From assembly GCA_004294385.1 (NCBI GenBank), contig REAP01000041.1, forward strand, positions 1-46,107: DNA of 46,107 bases, in the 5' to 3' direction. Below are positions 1-8,418 of this stretch, one piece after another. The position numbers and the translations under genes were made by a program. The stretch's first letter is position 1, and every line of letters begins with the position of its first letter. This stretch comes from Oscillatoriales cyanobacterium. Lineage in GTDB: Bacteria; Cyanobacteriota; Cyanobacteriia; Cyanobacteriales; Microcoleaceae. The notes beneath the pieces are model-generated. The model ran no database searches. It worked only from the letters and a program-made list of their open reading frames with translations, and was not told the origin of the DNA.

Positions 1-479
1 GAACGGATACCTGGTTTAAACACTGCCGCAAGGATAGATAGTTTTAAGGTATGTCGCAGAACCAAGAATCCCCTCGCCTTGACTGCTGGGGAGTGTCAAC
101 TAAAGTACCAGACCAGTACATCGCTGCTCACCCCAACCCCAGGGCTGTTTCATTCTCACCAAAAAAGTCAAATGATGGGGGGAGAGGGGGAGAAGGGGAA
201 TCGGAGGGATGACTGAAAAGCTTAAAAATTCATCGTTCTGGGGGTTCCCGCGATCGCCCCATCGCCCCATCGCCCCATCTCCCCCTCTCCTCATCTCCCC
301 ATCAACCGAGAATGAAACAGCCCTGACCCCAACCCCGTTGGTAAGAAACTTCTCCTTGACAATCCAGGCGACGCCAGTGCTTACAGCCGCGTTCACGCCC
401 GCTACCTAAATCATCAGATGTCATCGTCTACTAGGGATCATAATGCAGAGCTTTGATTTTAGCTTATTGGAAAAATTTG
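1..479. other. Left-edge intergenic region with foldback
   Basis: No gene can be supported here. Frame 1 is open from the first base to about 216, so the tail of an upstream gene cannot be excluded, but its translation resembles nothing I recognise. The main structure is a foldback: an 18-base arm ending in CTGTTTCATTCTC near 141-158 recurs inverted at 308-325. Purine-rich GGGGGAGA tracts just inside the left arm face pyrimidine-rich CCCCATC tracts inside the right arm. The short string ACCCCAACCCC occurs on both sides. This looks like decayed repeat DNA. Confidence 0.5.
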
Positions 480-527
480 GTAAATAGGGATACATTATTT
501 GCCTAAATACTCGGTTAGGACTATAAT
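480..527 (+). promoter_or_regulatory. Candidate NtcA site and -10 box for narB
   Basis: GTA-N8-TAC occurs exactly at 480-493, which is the consensus for NtcA, the cyanobacterial nitrogen regulator. A perfect TATAAT lies at 522-527, about 55 bases before the narB start. NtcA control of nitrate-assimilation genes is established. The 28-base gap from TAC to the -10 box is longer than the usual 20-24, which weakens the call. Confidence 0.5.
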
Positions 528-581
528 AGCGAATTACGAATTACCAATGAGCTTTCAAAATTAGCATCTATAAATTAGCAG

Positions 582-2753
582 ATGGAAACTAAAAAAACTC
601 TTTGCCCTTACTGTGGTGTAGGTTGTGGTCTTGAAGTGGTTCCCGACAAAAACCAAGGTTGGAAAGTTCGGGGCGATCGCAACCACCCATCGACTCAGGG
701 CATGGTTTGTGTGAAGGGAGCAACGGTAGCAGAATCAATTCGCACCGATCGACTTCTGTATCCGATGATCCGGGAAACTCTCGACCAACCGTTCCGCCGC
801 GCTAGCTGGGACGAAGCACTAGACACAATTGTCAACCGTATCCAAACAATTCGCAGCACTAGCGGCCCCGATGCTATCTGCGTTTATGGTTCCGGTCAAT
901 TCGTCACTGAAGATTATTATGTTGCCCAGAAACTACTCAAAGGTTGTCTGGGCACTAATAATTTTGATGCCAATTCTCGATTGTGTATGTCTTCAGCAGT
1001 TTCGGGATACGTTCAAAGTTTTGGTGCTGACGGCCCACCTTGCTGTTACGACGATTTAGAATTAACAGATTGCGCTTTTATTATTGGTAGCAACACCGCA
1101 GAATGCCATCCAATTATTTTTAACCGACTAGCAAAGTACCACAAAAAGAACCCAAATGTCAAGATGATTGTGGTAGATCCGAGGCGGACTCCGACTGCGG
1201 AAGCGGCGGATTTGCACTTGGCAATTAAACCGGGTACGGATATAGATTTACTTAATGGAATTGCCTATTTGCTCTTGCGCCGACGAGTAATAGATGCTGA
1301 TTTTATTCAAGAATGTACGGCTAATTTTACAGCTTTTGCTGAAGTGATTAGTAGCTATACGCCGGATGTTGTCGCCTCCCGTTGTGGCATTTCTGTCGGT
1401 GACTTAGAAACGGCCACCAACTACTGGGAACAGTCCCAGCGGGTTTTGTCCCTATGGTCGATGGGGATGAATCAGTCGTCGGAAGGCACGGCAAAGGTGC
1501 GATCGCTCATTAATTTGCACTTGATGACCGGTCAAATTGGCAAACCAGGAGCCGGCCCGTTTTCCCTCACAGGCCAGCCAAACGCGATGGGAGGGCGGGA
1601 AGCAGGGGGACTTTCTCACTTGCTCCCTGGCTACCGGTCTGTGAACAATGCCGAACACAGAGCCGAAGTAGAACAGTTTTGGGGTGTGGCACCAGGAACC
1701 ATTTCGCCAAATCCAGGCCGCACCGCTTGGGACATGATTACCGGTTTGGAAACAGGCGAGGTAGAGATGCTGTGGATTGCAGCCACCAATCCCGCTGTCA
1801 GTATGCCGGATTTGGAACGGACAAAAGCTGCTTTCTTGCGATCGCCCTTTACCGTATATCAAGAAGCATACTATCCAACAGAAACATCTGCTTACGCTCA
1901 CATCCTCTTGCCGGCAACGCAATGGAGTGAAAAAACTGGAGTGATGACCAACTCCGAACGTCGCGTTACCCTTTGCGCCGGTTTCGATGCTCCTTTAGGA
2001 GAAGCCCGCGACGACTGGAGCATTTTCGCCGAGGTGGGACGCAGATTAGGTTTTGCCGAACATTTTGCTTTCGAGAACCCTGCTGAGGTATATAAAGAGT
2101 ACGTACAGTTGACGCGGGGCCGTCCTTGTGACGTGAGCGGCATTAGCCACGAATACTTGCGCCAAGAAGGGCCGCAGCAGTGGCCTTGCCGCGAAAATGA
2201 GCCAAAACATCCAGCAACCTCCGCCAAACGGCTTTATACTGACCGACGTTTCCATACGGACGACGGGCGGGCAAGATTTTCTGCCTATCACTCGCGGGGA
2301 CTGGCCGAACCCCCGGATCCAGATTATCCATTTGTTTTAACTACTGGAAGGGTTTACGGACACTGGCACACGATGACACGGACGGGTAGAACTGACAAAA
2401 TCAATCAATTACACCCCAATCCTTTTTTGGAAATCCACCCCCGCGATGCTGCCAATTTGAAGATTAAGGAAGGGGATTTGCTGGAAGTTCGATCGCGCCG
2501 CGGTAAGTCACAGTTTCCAGCAAAAGTAACCAAGGCGATCGTCCCAGGTACACTATTTGTACCCATGCACTGGGGATCTCTCTGGGCAGAAGGTGCTGAA
2601 GCAAATGCCATAACTCACCCTGAAAGTTGTCCCGATTCCAAACAACCGGAGTTAAAAGCTTGTGCAGTCCAATTGGTGAGGGTTGGAGCAGAAGTTGAGA
2701 CAGAAATCGGGGAGTTTAATTGGGCGAAATCGACCGTCGCGGTCAGTTCTTAA
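582..2753 (+). CDS. narB: Assimilatory nitrate reductase (ferredoxin type)
   Basis: Reduces nitrate to nitrite in the cytoplasm using a 4Fe-4S cluster and bis-MGD molybdenum cofactor, with ferredoxin as the usual cyanobacterial donor. The N-terminus [12 protein letters not shown] gives Cys8, Cys11 and Cys15, and a fourth Cys follows in GMVCVKG, completing the cluster site. Molybdopterin-oxidoreductase blocks follow ([38 protein letters not shown]). The C-terminal molydop-binding domain includes [17 protein letters not shown]. The 723-residue length fits NarB rather than the longer NasA or NapA. No nirA or nitrate transporter is visible nearby, but moeA lies 2.7 kb downstream. The product is confident; the electron donor is from family knowledge. 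Confidence 0.95.
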   Translation: METKKTLCPYCGVGCGLEVVPDKNQGWKVRGDRNHPSTQGMVCVKGATVAESIRTDRLLYPMIRETLDQPFRRASWDEALDTIVNRIQTIRSTSGPDAICVYGSGQFVTEDYYVAQKLLKGCLGTNNFDANSRLCMSSAVSGYVQSFGADGPPCCYDDLELTDCAFIIGSNTAECHPIIFNRLAKYHKKNPNVKMIVVDPRRTPTAEAADLHLAIKPGTDIDLLNGIAYLLLRRRVIDADFIQECTANFTAFAEVISSYTPDVVASRCGISVGDLETATNYWEQSQRVLSLWSMGMNQSSEGTAKVRSLINLHLMTGQIGKPGAGPFSLTGQPNAMGGREAGGLSHLLPGYRSVNNAEHRAEVEQFWGVAPGTISPNPGRTAWDMITGLETGEVEMLWIAATNPAVSMPDLERTKAAFLRSPFTVYQEAYYPTETSAYAHILLPATQWSEKTGVMTNSERRVTLCAGFDAPLGEARDDWSIFAEVGRRLGFAEHFAFENPAEVYKEYVQLTRGRPCDVSGISHEYLRQEGPQQWPCRENEPKHPATSAKRLYTDRRFHTDDGRARFSAYHSRGLAEPPDPDYPFVLTTGRVYGHWHTMTRTGRTDKINQLHPNPFLEIHPRDAANLKIKEGDLLEVRSRRGKSQFPAKVTKAIVPGTLFVPMHWGSLWAEGAEANAITHPESCPDSKQPELKACAVQLVRVGAEVETEIGEFNWAKSTVAVSS

Positions 2754-2954
2754 GCTTGGTTCCCACTTTTGACAGATTCCCAGGCTCTTCCTACGGATTT
2801 GCATTCCCACGCAAGAGCCTGGGAATGAAAAACCTAAAAATTTTTATCGGCGTTTTTTATTCTTTCTTATATGTTTTTCCTTCTTTCTTCTTCCTTCTTC
2901 CTTATTCCTTCTTCCTTATTCCTTCCTTTAAGTCGATCGAGTAGGGCAAAACAA
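2754..2954. other. narB downstream intergenic with CTTCC tracts
   Basis: Carries the inverted repeat described separately and then a pyrimidine-rich stretch of repeated CTTCCTTCTTCC and CCTTATTCC words at about 2880-2930. The same type of tract recurs inside ribBA. No gene is supported. Confidence 0.5.
2776..2826 (+). terminator. Inverted repeat after narB
   Basis: A perfect 14-base inverted repeat ATTCCCAGGCTCTT / AAGAGCCTGGGAAT with a 23-base loop begins 23 bases after the narB stop. A T-rich stretch starts about 13 bases after the right arm, so termination is plausible. The arms resemble a dispersed repeat seen elsewhere in cyanobacteria. Confidence 0.5.
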
Positions 2955-2983
2955 TTGCACTATACACAAACAGGTGCTATGAT
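2955..2983 (+). promoter_or_regulatory. Sigma70-type promoter of the RRM gene
   Basis: TTGCAC at 2955-2960 and TATGAT at 2978-2983 are separated by exactly 17 bases, close to consensus. Transcription would start near 2990 and leave an untranslated leader of almost 90 bases. Long leaders are common in cold-responsive RNA-binding protein genes, so post-transcriptional control is possible. Confidence 0.6.
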
Positions 2984-3077
2984 CTATGGATAAGGCTTAT
3001 TTTCGGTAGTATAGTTCGTTCGATCGGCGTCCCTCCGGATTTAATTCTCTACACCCTCTGATTCTGGAGAATGTTCA

Positions 3078-3386
3078 ATGTCAATCTATGTCGGCAATTT
3101 ATCCTACGAAGTTACGCAGGAGCACCTCAACCAAACTTTTGGAGAATACGGAACAGTTAAGCGCGTTCAGTTACCTGCTGACCGCGAAACAGGTCGGATG
3201 CGTGGCTTCGCTTTCGTAGAAATGTCCAGTGAAGCAGAAGAAGCAGCAGCCATCGAAGCACTTGATGGTGCTGAATGGATGGGTCGCGACCTCAAAGTCA
3301 ACAAAGCAAAACCCCGTGAAGAACGTGGTGGATCCAACGCCGGCGGCGGTTGGGGGGGCAACAACAATCGCTCTGGTCGTTACTAA
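3078..3386 (+). CDS. RRM-type RNA-binding protein (Rbp family)
   Basis: Single RNA recognition motif protein of the cyanobacterial Rbp family, which binds RNA in the cytoplasm and is often cold-induced. RNP2 is IYVGNL at residues 3-8 and RNP1 is RGFAFVEM near residues 43-50. The RRM ends near residue 82 and a short Gly/Asn/Arg-rich tail (NAGGGWGGNNNRSGRY) follows, the layout of the glycine-tailed Rbp subgroup. GGAG lies 8 bases before the ATG. A promoter lies upstream and a strong terminator downstream, so it is monocistronic. RNA targets cannot be inferred. Confidence 0.93.
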   Translation: MSIYVGNLSYEVTQEHLNQTFGEYGTVKRVQLPADRETGRMRGFAFVEMSSEAEEAAAIEALDGAEWMGRDLKVNKAKPREERGGSNAGGGWGGNNNRSGRY

Positions 3387-3508
3387 AGCATCTGAGCTAA
3401 ATTTTTAGTTCTTTGCTCATTAGGTTGGCCGGGAGAAAGTTGAGAATCAATCATCATTGTCTGTTGACGATATATAATTGCCTTTCCAGCACCGCACCCA
3501 GTCTTCAA

Positions 3509-3550
3509 ATCCTCAAAATATTGTTAAACGACAATATTTTGAGGATTTTT
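3509..3550 (+). terminator. Rho-independent terminator
   Basis: A perfect 16-base inverted repeat (3509-3524 with 3531-3546) around the loop TAAACG, followed by five T residues. It lies about 120 bases after the RRM gene and should end that transcript. Confidence 0.8.
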
Positions 3551-3647
3551 GGTGGAAAAAATTAACAAAGCAACCGTAGATTCTGGGGATTGCCAACAGC
3601 AGCAGACAATGACAAAATCAATAACAAATCATAATTAAGTCACTGGT

Positions 3648-4106
3648 ATGCTGAAAAAAATATTAAGGCAAATTTCTAAATTCGGCAGTGATGAGCAATT
3701 TCTACACTTTACCGAAAGTGTAGAAGTATTAGTATCAAAAGTGTTATCTCTGGCGATGATTTTGGTCATAATAGTCAGCGTTTGCGATTTACTGATTTTT
3801 CTTACAAAAGAATTAATAAACGACCACCAGACTTTGTTAAAAGACACGCTATTTGTCATCTTTGGATTATTTTTAAATGTTTTAATCGCCCTCGAAATAT
3901 TAGAAAATATTACAGCTTATCTAAAAAAGCACGTCATTCAAGTAGAATTAGTCATTGTAACTTCTTTGATTGCCGTATCTCGTAAAATAATTATTCTTGA
4001 CTTAGAAAAAAAAACTGCTGCCGACCTGATAGGTTTGGCTGCCGCAATTTTCGCCCTTTCCATCAGTTACTTGATAGTCCGGTACAGCAATAAAACAAAT
4101 GATTAA
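3648..4106 (+). CDS. PsiE-like (phosphate-starvation-inducible E) membrane protein
   Basis: A 152-residue integral membrane protein with four predicted helices: about 27-50 (VLSLAMILVIIVSVCDLLIF), 62-85, 97-112 and 126-145. The family is named after E. coli PsiE, induced by phosphate starvation and of unknown biochemical role. The helix pattern, the segment after helix 2 (LNVLIALEILENITAYL) and the HVIQVELVIVTSLIAVSRKII stretch are typical. The gene stands alone between the RRM gene and a repeat array. No Pho box was recognised. The family call rests on pattern memory. Confidence 0.75.
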   Translation: MLKKILRQISKFGSDEQFLHFTESVEVLVSKVLSLAMILVIIVSVCDLLIFLTKELINDHQTLLKDTLFVIFGLFLNVLIALEILENITAYLKKHVIQVELVIVTSLIAVSRKIIILDLEKKTAADLIGLAAAIFALSISYLIVRYSNKTND

Positions 4107-4113
4107 TATTATT

Positions 4114-4314
4114 GCGTATAGGGAATTGGGAATAGGGAATTGGGAATTGGGAATTGGGAATTTTAGACTTTCCTCCTTCTTCCTTACATCCGTTAAATCC
4201 GTTACATCCGTTAAATCCGTTACAAAATCCGTTGCCGAACATCCGTTAAATCCGTTACAAAATCCGTTGCCGAACATCCGTTAAATCCGTTACAAAATCC
4301 GTTGCCAAACTTCC
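4114..4314. repeat. GGGAATT repeats and ATCCGTTAAATCCGTTAC array
   Basis: First comes a run of GGGAATTG heptamers (about 4121-4160). Then, from 4186 to about 4311, a tandem array is built from ATCCGTTAAATCCGTTAC and AAATCCGTTGCCGAAC with a higher-order period near 35 bases, repeated about three times. Single copies occur at 5045-5085 and, inverted, inside the glycosyltransferase gene at 32266-32300. It ends just past the rimM stop codon. Confidence 0.9.
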
Positions 4315-4959
4315 TTAGATTTCATCCAGCAAACCAGAAGGAGGCACAATTTCAATACGACCTTTTTCTAAATCAACAACCGGAACTATCTCTTTCACAA
4401 AAGGAATCAAAACCTTTCTTGTTTGTGGTGGTTTAGCGCGGGGAGTTTTGTGTTTTTTGCGGCGACTATCCTTGTGTTCAACTTCTACAGAGACAATTTT
4501 AGACCGTTCTGCTTCTGCCGCCGCAATTTCAGCCGGAGTTTGAACCAACTCAACTTCCAGCAGGTCATTCCCCGCCGGGATAATCTCACTTACTTTCCCC
4601 AAAAGTTCTCCCGTCAATTGGTTGAAAACTTCCATACCAAACAAATCTTGCACATAAAACTCATCTGGTGCGAGATAAGGCCTTGAGCTTTTTTCCACAA
4701 GCAATTTGCAACCCCGCAGCGCCTCAGCAGCAGTCCGGTCTTCCACGCCAGACACCTCTACAGCATACAATCCTTTGCCCGGAATGTAGCGACCGCTCAA
4801 AAATTCGATCGGTTCCGGTTCAGTTTTATTTGGAAACAACAGCCACCTTTTACCCGGTTCGACAAACCTTTCCGGGAAATCGGAATCAGGATAGACTCTC
4901 ACTTCCCCGTCCAAACCTTGAGCTGCTACAATTGTACCGATCGTTATCCACTCAGACAT
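4315..4959 (-). CDS. rimM: Ribosome maturation factor RimM
   Basis: RimM assists 30S assembly, binding ribosomal protein S19 and acting on the 16S rRNA head domain. The start MSEWITIGTIVAAQGLDGEVRVYPDSD is the diagnostic N-terminal barrel; the PRC-like C-terminal barrel includes EFYVQDLFGMEVF and ends with VPVVDLEKGRIEIVPPSGLL. At 214 residues it exceeds the usual 170-180 because of a basic insert around 150-185 (SRRKKHKTPRAKPPQTRKV), common in cyanobacterial RimM. It is not beside rpsP or trmD here. Its 3' end abuts the repeat array. Confidence 0.93.
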   Translation of the reverse strand: MSEWITIGTIVAAQGLDGEVRVYPDSDFPERFVEPGKRWLLFPNKTEPEPIEFLSGRYIPGKGLYAVEVSGVEDRTAAEALRGCKLLVEKSSRPYLAPDEFYVQDLFGMEVFNQLTGELLGKVSEIIPAGNDLLEVELVQTPAEIAAAEAERSKIVSVEVEHKDSRRKKHKTPRAKPPQTRKVLIPFVKEIVPVVDLEKGRIEIVPPSGLLDEI

Positions 4960-4971
4960 ATATTCTAATTA

Positions 4972-5090
4972 TTGGTAATTGGGAATTGGGAATTGGGAAT
5001 TGGTAATTGGGTATTGGGCATTGGACATGGGATTCAACTCTAGCTGACATCCGCTAAATCCGTTACAGAATCCGTTGCCGAACTTCCTTC
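4972..5090. repeat. GGGAATTG run and one CCGTTACAGAATCC copy
   Basis: A run of GGGAATTG/GGTAATTG octamers (about 4975-5020) upstream of rimM is followed by a degenerate copy of the CCGCTAAATCCGTTAC element at 5045-5085. These are the same families as in the 4.1-4.3 kb array, so rimM is bracketed by related repeats. Confidence 0.85.
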
Positions 5091-5091
5091 T

Positions 5092-5287
5092 TTACACCAA
5101 TCCAGTCCTCAGTGCCACAACTGCCGCTTGCACCCGGTCATCTACAGCCAACTTATTCATAATACCACGAACATGAGTTTTAGCCGTATTCTGCCTGTCC
5201 GACTATTTCTATGTCTGGACAATCAGCTAAAACTTGCTCTAGCCCTAGTTGCATCATCGGATCATCTTCAACAATTAAAATTCTCAT
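5092..5287 (-). pseudogene. LuxR/NarL-type response regulator remnant
   Basis: The minus strand opens with ATG at 5287 and encodes MRILIVEDDPMMQLGLEQVL followed by ADCPDIEIVGQAEYG and a stop. This is the start of a receiver domain with its acidic pair. A second frame immediately gives KTHVRGIMNKLAVDDRVQAA then VVALRTGLV and a stop, the recognition-helix end of a GerE/LuxR HTH domain. The middle, including the phospho-Asp, about 140-150 residues by family size, is missing, and the two parts are in different frames (196 bp). This is an internal deletion of a once complete regulator. No partner kinase is adjacent. Confidence 0.85.
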
Positions 5288-5328
5288 TGTTATTTGTTAG
5301 TGGTTATTTACGGTACCCTTAGCGTAGT

Positions 5329-5487
5329 CGAAGGGTTATTGGTTACTGGTTATTGGTTATTGGTTGCTGGTTATTGGTTACTGGTTGGTGGTTATTTGTA
5401 GGTAATCAAATATAACTAATAACTAATAACTAATGACTAATAACTAATGACTAATAACTAATGACTAATGACTAATGACTAATGACT
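5329..5487. repeat. TTATTGG and TAATGAC heptamer arrays
   Basis: Two arrays face each other: GGTTATTGGTTACTGG-type units (5329-5397) and ACTAATGACTAATAA units (5417-5487). They are roughly complementary and could form a long imperfect hairpin. The right-hand array runs into moeA and supplies its TAG stop codon at 5479-5481. Confidence 0.9.
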
Positions 5488-6753
5488 GACTTTTAAAACT
5501 TCGATGAACTCTTCTGCTAAAACCACAGTTTTCTGTGGTGACAAAACTGCTAAACCCGTCGTATTTGCGAGGTTAATTAAATTCGCTGAATTTTGGCTAC
5601 CCTTGGCAGGTTCAAATTCCCACACTCCGGCAACTAAATATAGTTTACCCCAAACATAGGTTTCGCGCTGACCTTGCGATCGCAATTCCACATTACATCG
5701 CGCCCGCACAAACTCCGGCCCCCAAGCATCCGGGCCAAGTCCAGAAATCTTTCTCAAAGCAGGTACGACAAACCGCCAACAACATACTAACGCTGAAACC
5801 GGATTTCCGGGCAAACCAAAATAGAGACAATCTGAACCCATCATAGACGAATCAGATGTTTTTACATCTCGTTTAAATTGAGCAACAGTCAAAGGTTTAC
5901 CAGGTTTAATCGCGACAGCACGAATGTGAATCTCTCCTCCCAAATTCGCCAATATTTTCTCAACATAATCGTATTCTCCTACCGAAACTCCACCAGTCGA
6001 AAGCACTACATCTGCTGTTGAAATAGCCTGGGCAATTGCCTTTGTTAGTTCCTGCTGATTATCTGGAACTATCCCCAATCTTCTGACTTCAAATCCCATT
6101 TGTGACAATAAAACAGTCAAAGCATACTGGTTTGAGTCTACCAGTTTTCCGGGTGACAAAGGTTGGTCTGGTGATACCAATTCGTCACCAGTGGAAAAAA
6201 TAGCCACGCGCACACGGCGATAAACTGGAACTTGAATGCACTGTGCAGTTGCTAACACTGCCATTTCTGAGGCATTGATGATAGTACCTGGATTTAGTAA
6301 AGGTGTTCCTGCTTGATAAAAAGCAGCTTTATGCCTAACAAATGCTTGGGGTTTTTCAGGAGAAACTAGGATAAAAATGCGATCGCCTTCTCGCCTAGTT
6401 TCCTCCTGCATTACCACCGTATCAGCACCTGCAGGCATTACAGCACCAGTAAAAATCCGCGCTGCTTGCCCAGGTTGTACAGTATGTTGAGGCTGATATC
6501 CCGCTGGAATATCTTCAATGATGTCAAGGGCGACTGGTTTTTCAGTGCTACAGTTTTCCACATCAGCAAACCGCACTGCATACCCGTCCATTGCTGAATT
6601 GTCCCAATAGGGAAAATCCAGGGAACTTGTCACGGTTGCAGCCAAAACTCGCCCCGATGCTGCCAATAAGTCTAGAGTTTCTACATCCTGCTGACTGTCG
6701 AGGGGTTGTGCTAAATTGAGTACGATCGATTCTGCTTCTTGTACTGACAGCAT
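5479..6753 (-). CDS. moeA: Molybdopterin molybdenumtransferase MoeA
   Basis: Inserts molybdate into adenylylated molybdopterin in molybdenum cofactor synthesis. Length 424 is normal. Hallmarks are the N-terminal SALDF-like stretch SSLDFPYWDNSAMDGYAVR, the IFTGAVMPAGADTVVMQEE loop, the MoCF-binding segment with STGDELVSPDQPL and LSTGGVSVGEYDYVEKIL, and FGLPGNPVSALVCCWRFVVP. Its product would serve NarB. It is monocistronic, and its last residues and stop codon come from a heptamer repeat array. Confidence 0.95.
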   Translation of the reverse strand: MLSVQEAESIVLNLAQPLDSQQDVETLDLLAASGRVLAATVTSSLDFPYWDNSAMDGYAVRFADVENCSTEKPVALDIIEDIPAGYQPQHTVQPGQAARIFTGAVMPAGADTVVMQEETRREGDRIFILVSPEKPQAFVRHKAAFYQAGTPLLNPGTIINASEMAVLATAQCIQVPVYRRVRVAIFSTGDELVSPDQPLSPGKLVDSNQYALTVLLSQMGFEVRRLGIVPDNQQELTKAIAQAISTADVVLSTGGVSVGEYDYVEKILANLGGEIHIRAVAIKPGKPLTVAQFKRDVKTSDSSMMGSDCLYFGLPGNPVSALVCCWRFVVPALRKISGLGPDAWGPEFVRARCNVELRSQGQRETYVWGKLYLVAGVWEFEPAKGSQNSANLINLANTTGLAVLSPQKTVVLAEEFIEVLKVSH

Positions 6754-6841
6754 GACTATCCCATTATTTTTGTAACACTTTTGTTAGTTTAGCAAACTAT
6801 CGGATATTTAGCTGTTATCAATGGAGTACAATTCAAAATAT

Positions 6842-6943
6842 GTAGGTTGGGTTGAGGAACGAAACCCAACTCTTTATTCAAAATAATGTGTTGGGTTTCG
6901 CGGTAACGGTTCCTGAGCGGAGTCGAAGGGCTACCCAACCTAC
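6842..6943. repeat. Foldback (MITE-like) element with inserted repeat
   Basis: Outer arms GTAGGTTGGGT (6842-6852) and ACCCAACCTAC (6933-6943) enclose inner arms CGAAACCCAAC (6860-6870) and GTTGGGTTTCG (6890-6900). The left side joins outer to inner arm through TGAGGAA. The right side instead carries CGGTAACGGTTCCTGAGCGG plus AGTCGAAGGG, a sequence that also appears inside ribBA. It sits in the 331-bp moeA to Uma2 gap, which is otherwise featureless. Confidence 0.85.
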
Positions 6944-7084
6944 TTAATCTATTTGAAAAAGGCTATACTGATGATATACTTTTTTGTATTTGGGCGGTAA
7001 ATCTGCATTCTGCCACATTAATACAGCATCTGCATCGTCGTTCATCTGCGTCCCGAAAAAACCAACGCATTCTGATCAAATACC

Positions 7085-7660
7085 ATGATAGCAGCCACCA
7101 TCAACTTTAATGCGATCGCCAAAATAACCGACGACCAGTTTTATCAACTGTGCCGCGAAAACCCCGATGTCAAATTTGAACGCAACGCCAAAGGAGCAAT
7201 AATCGTCATGACACCCACAGGAGGAGAAACCGGAAGTTACAATTCAGAAATTAATGCTGATTTTGTGATTTGGAACAGACAAACTAAACTGGGAATTTGT
7301 TTCGATTCTTCAACTTGCTTTAAATTGCCAAGCGGTGCGAATCGTTCTCCCGATGTTTCTTGGATCAAACAAGAAAGATGGGATGGACTCACTCCCGAAC
7401 AAAAACAGAAGTTTCCGCCTATTTCCCCAGATTTTGTCTTAGAGTTAATGTCGCCGACAGACAGTCTCAAAGACACTCAAGACAAAATGCAAGAATATAT
7501 GAATAACCAAGTAAAATTAGGTTGGCTAATTAACCGAAAAACCCGCCGAGTCGAAATCTATCGCCAAGGACAAGAAATAGAAGTGCTGGAATCTCCAACA
7601 GAACTGTCAGGAGAGGATATTTTGCCCGGTTTCGTGCTAAACTTAAAAACACTGTGGTAA
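7085..7660 (+). CDS. Uma2 family (DUF820) putative endonuclease
   Basis: A 191-residue PD-(D/E)XK-fold protein of the Uma2 family, hugely expanded in cyanobacteria and of unproven function. Core signatures are GAIIVMTPTGGETGSYNSEI, RSPDVSWIKQERW (first acidic position), FPPISPDFVLELMSPTDSL (the E-L-x-S-P motif) and KMQEYMNNQVKLGWLINRK, ending with the typical EIYRQGQEIEVLE strand. No defence or toxin partner lies beside it. Fragments of a TTCATCTGCG dispersed repeat flank it on both sides. Confidence 0.9.
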   Translation: MIAATINFNAIAKITDDQFYQLCRENPDVKFERNAKGAIIVMTPTGGETGSYNSEINADFVIWNRQTKLGICFDSSTCFKLPSGANRSPDVSWIKQERWDGLTPEQKQKFPPISPDFVLELMSPTDSLKDTQDKMQEYMNNQVKLGWLINRKTRRVEIYRQGQEIEVLESPTELSGEDILPGFVLNLKTLW

Positions 7661-7733
7661 TAACTAGAAATATTCCATCTATCAGCGTTCATTTGCGTTC
7701 ATCTTTTGTATTCATCTGCGGTTAAAAAATCCT

Positions 7734-8369
7734 ATGGAAACCAATACAGAAACCACTACAACCACTGGCTTAACAGCCGAACAACACAAACAGAAAATGC
7801 AGCGCCGCCAAGAGGTACAATCTGAGCGAATCGCTAACTCCTCAAAAGAAAAAGGTTTAGTGATTGTCAATACTGGTAACGGGAAGGGCAAAACTACGGC
7901 GGCTTTGGGGATGGTAGTGCGATCGCTCGGTCACGGCTACCGCGTCGCCATAGTACAATTTATCAAAGGCGCTTGGGAACCCGCAGAAAAAGCGGTTTTT
8001 CAAATGTGGGAAAATCAGTTAGAGTTTCATGCAATGGGAGAAGGCTTTACCTGGGATACGCAAGACCGAGACAGAGATATCGCAACAGCCCAAAAAGCCT
8101 GGGATAAAGCTCTAACTTTTATCTGCAATCCCGAATTTAAATTAGTGCTTTTAGATGAGGTTAACATAGCATTAAAACTGGGTTATTTGCAACCAGAGCA
8201 AGTCCTAGCAGGGCTAGAACAAAAACCTGAAGCAACTCATGTGATTTTAACAGGTAGAGGTGCGCCTCCTGCACTAATTGAACGTGCGGACTTGGTGACA
8301 GAAATGACTTTAGTTAAGCATCCATTTCGAGAACAGGGAATTAAAGCACAACCAGGTATTGAGTATTAA
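7734..8369 (+). CDS. cobO: Cob(I)yrinic acid a,c-diamide adenosyltransferase
   Basis: CobO/BtuR/CobA-type enzyme that transfers the adenosyl group of ATP to the corrinoid cobalt in the cytoplasm. The P-loop is GNGKGKTTAALGM near residue 49. VRSLGHGYRVAIVQFIKGAW and, further on, KLVLLDEVNIALKLGYL are family blocks, followed by THVILTGRGAPPALIERADL and the C-terminal KHPFREQGIKAQPGIEY. The 211-residue length fits; the first about 40 residues are a Thr/Gln-rich lead. No other cobalamin gene is adjacent, but a BtuF-like protein lies at 34.6 kb. Confidence 0.95.
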   Translation: METNTETTTTTGLTAEQHKQKMQRRQEVQSERIANSSKEKGLVIVNTGNGKGKTTAALGMVVRSLGHGYRVAIVQFIKGAWEPAEKAVFQMWENQLEFHAMGEGFTWDTQDRDRDIATAQKAWDKALTFICNPEFKLVLLDEVNIALKLGYLQPEQVLAGLEQKPEATHVILTGRGAPPALIERADLVTEMTLVKHPFREQGIKAQPGIEY

Positions 8370-8418
8370 TAAATGTTGGATAAATCCTCCAGTTTTTCAA
8401 TCCAAAATCCAAAATCGA

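Noticed and set aside
1..110. Possible right end of an IS200/IS605 (TnpB) element, from CCCCTCGCCTTGACTGCTGG
   Set aside because: The hairpin is imperfect and no tnpB coding sequence is seen; the window edge prevents a decision.
100..396. 98-codon minus-strand frame at the left edge
   Set aside because: It runs through the foldback and its purine/pyrimidine tracts, giving a low-complexity translation without a ribosome site.
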